Part shown: piece by piece, positions 55,774 through 64,000 of the stretch
How positions within the stretch are numbered: the stretch's first letter is position 1
How the letters are laid out: each line of letters opens with the position of its first letter
From: Humulus lupulus
Lineage: Eukaryota; Streptophyta; Magnoliopsida; Rosales; Cannabaceae
Direction: 5' to 3'
NCBI RefSeq assembly: GCF_963169125.1
Contig: NC_084793.1
Location: forward strand, 43,023,578 to 43,087,577
DNA: 64,000 bases
The notes under the pieces: model-generated
What the model saw: only the letters and a program-made list of their open reading frames with translations
The model's database searches: none
Told to the model about the DNA's origin: nothing
Position numbers and translations under genes: made by a program

Positions 55774-57429
55774 TGTTTAACGCCCAAAATGTGACTACCA
55801 CTAAGCGGTAATTGTAGTAAGATCGGGCGGTCGATCCACAAGGAGGTAACCTAAAATCAAAAGATTAGTAGAAAATAATACAAAAAGTTAGTAACAAGAA
55901 ATAAATAAAATTGTAAATGAAAAGAGAGAGATTTTGATGTTGTCTTTTTGATGAAATGATAAAATGAGATAAGTGAAATAAAGGTAAGATGTAATCAAGA
56001 GTTTGAGAAATGGAAAGGTTTCAAAAATCATCCATATGCTTGCTTAGTTACTTGGTTACTTTATTTACAAAAATACACAAGTAAATAGTTCATATCCCAA
56101 CATTTACTTGGAAAATCTAACATTAAAGTCCATATTCTTTTTTTTTACAAAAGTTCATTTGAGTTATAAAGTTCTTTACTTTAAAAGCACAATGTTAATC
56201 TTATGAAAAATCTAAAAATGACAAAATACCCAAGGGCAATAATGCAATAGAAGATTAGACATAAAATTATGTATCAATATTACTTTTACTAATTAGAAGC
56301 ACATAGAAAGAGCATGACTAATCCTATATACTATTAGCATAAGTAAATAAAGATAACAAAATAGAGATGGAGATGAAAGAACATAAATAACTCAAATATT
56401 TTACATTAAGAACATAGTAAATCAAAGTAGCAAAATAACATCACTAGCATATGGAATCATCCCTAACCTTCCTAGGAAGATTAGGCCATTATGCTCATGA
56501 TTCTCACAAAATTCTAAGAAGAAAGTGAGTAAAAATTTTGCTATAGTTTCTTTACTCTAAAAATTACATACATAGTGTGAAGGAGTCCCTATTTATAGAG
56601 GGAGAAAAGGACTATAAAGAAATTAAACAACAAAATGGGGCTTACAAAATAAATCTAAGATATTAATAATAAAATATGATTTTGAAAAATCAAATCTTAT
56701 TATTAATATTAACCTAGCTATTTTGGTGTATGGTGATTTTTCCCTTTTATAAAATACCACAAAAACATGAGCTTTATAGCTCAAAATAGCAATTTTGTAA
56801 AGCCCAATACCCACAAAACATGGGTTGAAAGTGGCTGGTGACACAAAAGGGTTTTGACCCATTTCCAGCCAATGAAAATGTACCACATGGGCGGCTGGGT
56901 TGAAGGAAAATGGCTGGAGTTGGGCTTCGGTGGATTGAAGTTGCTGAAGGGCGGTTGGGCCAGACTGCTTTGGGCCTGGCCGATTTCTAGGCCTGCTGGA
57001 AAGCTGAAGGGAAAGAAGGAGGCTTTGGTGGGCATTCGGCTGAAAGGAGCTGGGGTGTGAAGGGGCGTTGGGTCGATGGAGTGAAGCTGCTGATGGGCAT
57101 CTGGACGCGTGGCGCGCTGTGAGAACGCCACCTAGCGCGCTGATTGAGGAGGAGAAGGCTGGGCCTTTGGTTTGGGCCTTCGGGACTGGGCCAAATTTCT
57201 CAAAAATGCCACTTTCTTCATTTTCTTTTTCAGTTTTAACCATTCTTTGTTCTCTCTTTTTATTAATGTCCAAATGCAATTTATTTCCTGAAAATTAAAC
57301 ACAAATTAAATTTAAAATTAATATTTTCAATTGTAAAATATATTACAGTAAATTCATAAAAATATTAATTATAACTTAATTTATTTTACACTTTAAAACC
57401 AATAAATTTGCATTTTTGAGCACTAATCA
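55774..57429 (-). repeat. 5' LTR of Athila element H (right copy, 1656 bp)
   Basis: Minus strand, TGATTAGTGC at 57,429 to GGGCGTTAAACA at 55,774. It is nearly identical to the left LTR. The TATA box is at 56,590-56,597. The right flank TCGTG repeats the left flank. Confidence 0.9.
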
Positions 57430-57434
57430 TCGTG

Positions 57435-58624
57435 GTATACGAATCGGATATGGAATCCGATGGACACTGGGATTAATGGGAGATCTAAATGAATTTTGTG
57501 TTACTTTCTTTTTCTCCTCATCCAGGCACCATGGAAAGGTAATAGGATATGAAAGCTTTATAGTGGTGGTCTGGGATGGAGAGGGACATAATGGAATATG
57601 TGACAAAAGTTTTTAACCTGTTAGCAGGTCAAGACAGAGTATCAGAAATCAGTAAGGCCATTATAGTCTTTGAGTATTCCATAGTGGAAATAAGGAAACA
57701 TCGCGATGGGTTTCGCGGTGAGGCCGCCCAAGATAGTGGGCCAGTATGAGTTGACATTGGGTCATTATAGACCAGTATTTAAGTGAGTTCATTTCTATTA
57801 GTAAGGACAAGTAATACAGCTGATCAGTATTCAGATCTCTTTGTGAGAGAGATAGTGTGCCTTCATGGAATTTGGGGTCTATCTTATCAGATGAGGACTC
57901 AGTTTTACTTCCAAGCTTTGGAAGGGTTGCAAAAGGTGATGAATACACATTTTATTACTCTCAGACTGATGGTAAATCAGAGAGAGAGAGAGAGAGAGAG
58001 AGTTATCCAATTATTATTGGAAGAACATCTTATAAGATGAATGAGATATTATATCTGGATCTTGAGGTAGTGCAGGGGATCATTGTGTTTTTGAAAAGGT
58101 TGGAGCTTGGAAGCTCACTTCTCAGAGTAAATGGAAAAGTTATGTTGATTTGAGATTCAGGAACATGAAGTTCTAAAGTATAAAATTTTATCTCCCTTAA
58201 AGTATCACCATGGAAAGGGGTGAAGAGGTAAGAGCAAGTTAAGCCATAGATTGATATGTCCGTTTGAATCCTGGATAGGATCTGTCAAGTTGCCTATGGA
58301 TTGGCTATATCTTTGGCACTGTCAGTTGTATATAGTGTACTTTGTATTTCCGTGTTGAGGACATGGGTTGGAAAGAAACTCATGAGTTGAGTTATGAGAA
58401 TTTGAAGGTTGAGGCTAAGTTATCTTGTAAGGAATAGCCAATCCACATATGAGACCGAAAGAATAAGGTTATGAGGAACAAAGTGTACCATGAGTTAAGG
58501 TAATGTTACAAAAACAGTGAGGTCGAGGGAACGACCTGGGAAACTGGAATCATTTGTGCGAAATTCTTATTCCGGACTGTTCAGATAAAATTCGATGATG
58601 AAATTTCTGTAAGGAGGGGATAGT
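57435..58624 (+). pseudogene. pol: Degenerate gypsy integrase and chromodomain (element G, right part)
   Basis: It continues G after the Athila insertion. Patches match element C: CATCCAGGCACCATG near 57,520 (zinc finger), CAGTATTCAGATCTCTTTGTGAGAG near 57,825, a core segment near 57,955 with an expanded (GA)n, CACCATGGAAAGGGGTGA near 58,207, and the polypurine tract GTAAGGAGGGGATAGT at 58,609-58,624. Many indels; no usable frame. It is clearly the oldest gypsy copy on this side of the window. Confidence 0.7.
57976..58003 (+). repeat. (GA)n microsatellite inside the integrase remnant
   Basis: A run of about twelve GA units at the position where element C has CAATCTGAGAGGACG, so the microsatellite grew from the CTGAGAGG core after the copy died. 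Confidence 0.85.
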
Positions 58625-60697
58625 TATAATGCCCAAAATTTCCTAATAAGGTTTAGGACCTTGATTAGGAGGCCGAAAAGGCCATAATTGATTTATTATG
58701 CTATTTGATGATAATATGCATGTTTAGGTGTATTAAATATGCATGTGAACCCATTTATGATTAATTGGGTGATTTTCATATTTTGGCCATTTCGGGCATA
58801 TTTGGCATATATGTGATATGTGTGTGGTGCTTTATTGTTATTTGGTTATGCTAGGGTTACTCAGCACAAGACGATCCTAGGAGGTAAGCTAGTGGAATAG
58901 TCACAATGGGATTTATTTTTGACTCAGAGTGAGTCAATGGATATTTAGCACATTATCGGGTTATTGGGTAATGGGAATAAGTATTTGATGATAAATTGGG
59001 AGTTAGTAAGATCAAGGGAAAATTCTGGATGTTTTGACTATTTTTCCCCCGATGACATTTTCGGGACCCCGAGCGTTAGGATTTGTTTGAAGCTACTTAA
59101 GCTTGAAATAACCTGCTAAGAAATAAAAAGAACGTTCAGTTCTCTCTCCCTCAAAGTTCCTTTTTCGTCTCCCGATCGCATTTTCAAAGGAAACTTGAGT
59201 TCTAGGACTCGGATTCAAGCGAGGATCGAGGCATAGCGATTCTAGGAAATATTAGAAGCTTATTAGCCGGAGGATTTAGTTGGGAAATGACATAATCGGA
59301 GGTAATTCAAGTTTTAAGTTCTAAGTTTTTGAAGTTTTTAAGCTTGAATTGGACCTTGTGTTTTGATGAGTTTTTGAATGAATTGAAGCTTGGGTTTTGT
59401 TGGTTTTAGATCATGGGGATGTTTGGGAACTTTGATTTTTGAGTTTGGAGATGTTTGGATAGATTTTCGGAAGGTTTTAAAATGGTATAATCGGGGAAAA
59501 ATGGCTAGTTCATGGTTGGGCCGCGACCCTGTTCTTGGGCGTCGCAGCCCATGCTTGATGAAGAAGGTGGAGGCTGTTGAAAGGCCTAGGGGCCGCGGCG
59601 CTTGGATAGTGGGCTGCGGCGCTTGGGGCCATTTGTGGCCAAATTGATATTTTGATCATGGAAACTCAACCTTAGCCCTCGGTATCGTTCCTACTATCCG
59701 GTTTAGTGGGATTCGATGTCTCGGAGGATAGGTCATAGTCCGGGAACCTTTTATTTCTCATTTTGATGAGGTTTTATATTATGGTTGTGACTAGGTTATC
59801 ACTAGGGTCTTGGAATCAGGATCGTGGTTGTGGCTTGTTTATTGGTAACCTGTGCTTGGACCAAAGGTAAGAGAACTGCACCCATTATGTGATGCATGTG
59901 ATGCATAAGATACATGAGATTAGAGCATGGCATGAATGTTGAAATTAAGATTGATCAGAGCTTAAGTCTCTGTATTTGTGCATGATTATAATTATGCTTC
60001 TGATTATTGATTAAGCATGCTAAATGCCTTATATCTGAATATTTGACATATGATATATGTCTGTTTGCATTACCTCATTGAGGAAGCACTGACTTATTAG
60101 TCAAGGATCGGCATCAGTGTCAGTATTGACTGTGAAGCTGTTACTTACTAGTCAAGTTCGGCAGTAGTACCGAGCACTAGTCGTATGGCATTGACTTATG
60201 AGTCAAGGATGGTTGTAGCGTGTTTAACGCAAGCCAATAAAGATTAGATCTAATCGACATCTTCATTGAATGACTCAGCATGAGCATTAATGCCGGACCG
60301 ACCTCAAGTTCGATGAAAACTAAAAGCGCTTGTTTAGTCTAAAGGCTAGTTACTTAGAGCCAAAGCCGAAAAGGCTGAGGTGACCTACACGTCACATGGC
60401 TAGGAGGGTATGGGACCTCCGAGATAGACTTATCAGTATCTAATTGAGATAGACTTATTAGTCATTTGACCGAGATAGACTTATCAGTCATCTGACCGAG
60501 ATAGACTTATCATCATCTAATTGAGATAGACTTATCAATCATCTAACCGAGATAGACTTATCAGTCATCTAGTTGAGATAGACTTATCAGTCATCTGACC
60601 GAAATAGACTTATCAATCATCTAATTGAGATAGACTTATTAGTCATCTCACCGAGATAGACTTATTAGTCATCTGATCGAGATGGACTTATCAGTCA
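58625..60697 (+). repeat. 3' LTR of element G, left part
   Basis: It starts TATAATGCCCAAAATTTCC (TGTAATG with one change) right after the polypurine tract. It has the same family features as the LTR fragment at 26,570-27,435. It contains a GC-rich palindromic module (59,515-59,632), AAAGGTAAGAGAACTGC near 59,865 and a 26-bp tandem array (60,421-60,697). It is split at 60,697 by a solo LTR and resumes at 62,962. Confidence 0.85.
60421..60697 (+). repeat. 26-bp tandem array in LTR of element G
   Basis: About eleven units near GAGATAGACTTATCAGTCAT plus CTGACC, with small differences in the last six bases (CTAACC, CTAATT, CTGATC). A further four to six more variable units lie past the inserted solo LTR, at 62,957-63,130. 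Neighbouring LTR families have only one or two such units (GACTTATTAGTC near 60,085), so the array is a local expansion. Confidence 0.9.
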
Positions 60698-62956
60698 TGT
60701 AACGACCCAAATTTGCTAATAAGGCTCAAGGGCCTTGATTAGCATGCCAGGAGGGCATAAATGGGATTAGAGTGGATATTGTTGACTTAAATGTGTGAAT
60801 ATGTGATTAATGTAAATTATATGATGGTTGATGATATTATGTGATAATATGAAATAAATATGTGACATATGTGAGAACCACATTATTATGTGGGCAGGTT
60901 CGCAGAGCACGACTCGAGACGATCCTAGGGTCAGATAGCGGGAAAAGTCACAACGGGACTTAAGATATGACTTTGGATGAGTCAGGGGTATTTTAGGTAT
61001 CGGGTAGCGATTTGAACTATTAGGTCATGAAAATAAATATATGGAGATATATTTGAGGATAGGATGTCTAGGCGGGAATATTGGGGGATTTTACCGTTTT
61101 GGCCTCGGGGACGGTTCCGGCACCCCGAGCCTTGGGATTGACTTAGCAATAAGATAGACTTAAGGAAACTCTTGGAAGAAAAGATAAACCGACTAAAACT
61201 CTTTACCTCAGTTCTCTCTCACTCTCAAGGAAAACAAAAGGGAAGGAAAACACTTAAATTCTAAGGGAAAACCAGCTGAAGCTTGGAGGATTGAGGGATT
61301 AATCTAGAGGCTTAGCTTAGGAACTAATCAAGACTAAGGTAAGGGTTAATCCATGTGTTTTTCCAGAAGTTTAATCTTGTGTACCAACTGGTTTTGAGGT
61401 GTTGTTCAATTATTGATTAGGTTGGAAATTGAGCTGGGAACTTTGGGAATCAGCTGGACTTTGGATAGAGGGAAGATTCTGTTAACAAGGTAAGCTCTTC
61501 TCCAAGAATTAGAGGTTTCAATTTGAGTTCTTGACTGGTTAGTTTTAGGTGTTCATGTTCTTGGGTTTCAAAAATTAAAAGGAGAATCCTAGTGTGTGAT
61601 GGGCTGAATTTTCTGTGGAATTGTGCTGTTTAAGGTATTTTAAAAGTGTTGGGATTGTTGGGTGTTGAAGTAGGGAGCTTAAGAGTGGTTTTGGTTGAGG
61701 TTTTGAGCCTTGAAATGGTGGATTTTCTGGGTTTGAAGGGAAGGGCCGCGGCACTGTTCTAGAGCGCTGCGGCCCTAGGTTGAAAAAGGGCCAAGGAGGC
61801 TCGGCCATGGGAGGGCACTGCGGCGCCCAAAGCAAGGGTCGCGGCGCATGTTATGTTTGGGAAGGCATGGGTTCTGTTTTGAGGCTAGGGCCGCGGCTAA
61901 GCTTCAAGGGCTGCAGCCCTTGGTTGCACACATGAGTTTTTGAGGGTTTTAGGTACGGGAAAGTGGTCTAGTATGCTCGGGATTGGTTTCACCACCGTGC
62001 TTGGTGGAATTCGGATTCCCGGGAGTTAGTTTTGTAACTGGAAACCTATATTCGAGTATTAATGGAACCCTATACTTTGGTTGTGACTAGGTGATAAAGT
62101 CTTAGGCTCGGGAACAGATTGTGCTTGAGGGGCATGGCTCGTAATCAATAACCGTACATACTCAAGGTAAGAAAACTGCACTTGGTTGAATATATGTGAC
62201 GGGACTAAGGGCTCCCTATTGTAAACACTTGAAAATATGGTATTATGCCATGCAAGCCATTTAGTGAACCAACGGCTTAAGGGTGCCAAGGGTTTCACTA
62301 GCGCACAGGGCGCAGCTCGGCCACTGGTAGCCGAGGACAGCTTATTATGCACTGAGCTCGGTTTAAGCGGGCCGGAGTCAGTGGGTTAAACAGAGGGTGC
62401 GGCCTAAGTCGTTGGCCCTGAATATTATGTGATATGAGTGTAATATGTGATTAATTGTATCTTGAATCTGAATGTACGTGCTGAATACATGCATAATGAA
62501 TTAACTGTCTGTTATCATTGATTGAGTTGTATAAGATGTTTTCTTGCTGGGCCTTGGCTCACGGGTGCTACATGGTGCAGGTAAAGGCAAGGGCAAGTTA
62601 GATCAGCCTTGATTGGAGAGCTCAGCGAGCCGAATGTACATAGCCAGTTGCCCGGCCGCCACGGTTGAGGTTTAGGCAGGGACGCGAGACCTGAAGACTA
62701 TCTATTTTGCCTTAATATGGCTAGTGATTACTCATGTACTTATGGGAGTCTGTAAACTTATTTTAACTCTGTTTTCTTATGGGATCCCGTGTTTATTATA
62801 GTTTAAATATATGAATTGAGTCTTTTGAGACCAAAACCTTTTTAACCCCAGCTCTTACATGTTTAGTGACACGTTTTTAAAATAATGACTTGATTAGCAA
62901 GTCTTGCACCTTTATAAGTACACAGTGTAGCGGTCTTGGCTATCCAAGGCGTTACA
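60698..62956 (+). repeat. Solo LTR with target duplication AGTCA (2259 bp)
   Basis: It runs from TGTAACGACCCAAATTTGC to AAGGCGTTACA. AGTCA is present at 60,693-60,697 and 62,957-62,961, a perfect 5-bp duplication. There is no internal region, so it is the product of LTR-LTR recombination. It inserted inside the tandem array of element G, so it is younger. It has the same family as the LTR of element B. It contains donor-like sites (about 61,339, 61,490, 62,167, 62,581) and a GC-rich module at 61,741-61,920. Confidence 0.9.
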
Positions 62957-62961
62957 AGTCA

Positions 62962-63645
62962 TCTGATCGAGATTGACTTATCAGTCATCTGATCGGGATA
63001 GACTTATCAGTCATCTAACCGAGATGGACTTATCAGTCATCTATTTAGCGAGTGACTTATTAGTCAACTGATCAAGGAATGACTTATTAGTCATCTACCT
63101 CAGAGCGAGAGACTTATTAGTCATCTACTTAGAGTGCAGGACTTCACAAACATGTATTTCCTGCTTGCATGCATGAGTAGGGTTATTACTGCTAGGCATG
63201 CCTGTTATGATTCAGCAACATGTTATTACTGTTCATGAGCATATTGAGTTTTCTTGCTAAGCTTCGGCTCACGGGTGCTATGTGGTGCAGGTAAAAGCAA
63301 AAAAAAAGTTGGACCATCTGTGAGTTGGAGAGCTTAGGTGACGACGTGTACATATGCAGCTGCTCGACCACCACGGTCGAGGGTTGAAAGAGGAACTAGG
63401 GTTAAACCCTATTTTGCCGCTTATATCGGCTGGTTGTAAATATTTTCTTGTAATAGACCTTTAAATTAGATTTTTGGGATCCCAATGTATACAGTAAACG
63501 TTCTAATGAAACGTTGTATCCTAACCAAAATTTTTAATCTTAAACCGCTAATCATAGTTACATGATTATGGCCAAATGACTCAGGTAGCGAGTTTAGCAC
63601 TGTTTAAATGCGCACTGTAACGGTCCCTAGAGTTAGGGCATTGCA
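62962..63645 (+). repeat. 3' LTR of element G, right part
   Basis: Continues the 26-bp array, then GCTATGTGGTGCAGGTAAAA near 63,280 and the LTR end GGGCATTGCA, a changed form of GGCGTTACA. The right flank CATAC belongs to the next sequence. With the left part the LTR is about 2.76 kb, longer than relatives because of the array. Confidence 0.8.
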
Positions 63646-64000
63646 CATACTCTATCTCGGTCTCCTTTTTCTGTCCCAAAATGCTCGGCTCTTCCTCAGG
63701 GGGAAGGACCTCCTGGACATCCCCGACAGTGGCATGGCGTGCCACATGAGGGTCTTCATCATCAACACCATGAGTAGTTTGCTTAATATGTGCCATCGTT
63801 GATTCACATGTGATAAGTTTGCAAGTTGGTCCGGTGATCACCTCCCTCAATAATCTGCGCATACAAGAAAAAGGGGAAAGATGAGGGGAGAGCACTAAAC
63901 AATGATGGCCGGTATAGACACCTTGGGTTGTACCGACCAGACCATAATAAAAATGGTATGGTGTACCGACCAGCAAATAGATCGAATGAAAAATCAAGAA
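63646..64000 (-). pseudogene. Possible gag-type N-terminal reading frame at the window edge
   Basis: A minus-strand frame with ATG near 63,796 (MAHIKQTTHGVDDEDPHVAR) runs through an acidic segment (PPEEEPSILGQKKETEIEYV) until the LTR of G interrupts it at 63,645. Upstream DNA has GTACCGACCAG words similar to the array in the Tat-type LTR at 42,000. It may be the start of a Tat-type gag into which G inserted. The evidence is thin; it could also be an unrelated repeat. Confidence 0.3.

Larger units (their letters stand above)
46220..57429 (-). mobile_element. Complete Athila-lineage Ty3/gypsy element with target duplication TCGTG (element H)
   Basis: It is flanked by TCGTG at 46,215-46,219 and 57,430-57,434. 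LTRs lie at 46,220-47,897 and 55,774-57,429. The internal region on the minus strand is gag-protease (54,642-52,036), RT (51,894 on), RNase H and integrase (to 49,437). The Athila assignment rests on gag/protease sequence, FMDD in RT and the long 3' region. It is 11,210 bases long. It carries a few frameshifts and stops and so is not autonomous, but it is the most complete element here. Confidence 0.9.

Noticed and set aside
60421..60697. Regular 26-bp repeats that might suggest a CRISPR array
   Set aside because: No spacers between units; tandem expansion within an LTR.

Overview
The window looks like nuclear repeat DNA from a flowering plant, most likely a eudicot. It is AT-rich and is built almost entirely of nested LTR retrotransposons of plant-specific lineages (Tat and Athila Ty3/gypsy, chromodomain Ty3/gypsy, Ty1/copia LTRs). 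It also holds a CACTA DNA transposon, a short Helitron and one broken piece of a host gene (exonuclease 1). I cannot name the species. I see no intact host gene, tRNA, rRNA or CRISPR array.

Layout. 1-906: minus-strand copia-type LTR abutting a Tat-lineage Ty3/gypsy element (907-9765). That element has a second RNase H, integrase, a 69-bp tandem array, a four-exon antisense gene and a 3' LTR ending at 9765. It sits inside an older chromodomain element (B, 9766 to about 11,800), which is fused by deletion to another one (C, about 11,800-17,855) with a 2.25-kb 3' LTR. 17,856-19,412 is unrecognised repeat-like DNA. 19,413 to about 23,700 is a CACTA element with a recognisable left end and a ten-exon transposase-associated/Ulp1-protease gene, but no right end. 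An EXO1 pseudogene follows (about 23,990-25,708), then a gypsy LTR fragment (to 27,435). A copia-type LTR with tRNA-Met primer site (29,715-31,722) has a Helitron (28,812-29,698) next to its primer site.

31,723-33,210 is a minus-strand gypsy integrase remnant (D). 33,211 to about 45,397 is a minus-strand chromodomain element (F) with both LTRs, interrupted by a solo LTR with target duplication AGTAG (36,354-38,678) and a Tat-type LTR (41,623-42,674). F carries an unexpected 197-codon ORF between primer site and gag. A decayed plus-strand gypsy element (G) is split by a complete 11.2-kb Athila element (H, 46,220-57,429, target duplication TCGTG). The 3' LTR of G contains a 26-bp tandem array into which another solo LTR (60,698-62,956, duplication AGTCA) inserted. 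The last 350 bases look like a gag-type reading frame.

The genes are element machinery: gag packages RNA, protease matures the polyprotein, RT/RNase H copies the RNA and integrase inserts the copy. Nearly all copies carry in-frame stops, many explicable as C-to-T or G-to-A changes, as expected for methylated, silenced repeats. The least ordinary features are the antisense spliced gene in the Tat element, the extra leader ORF in F, and recurrent palindromic and splice-donor-like modules shared by several LTR families.
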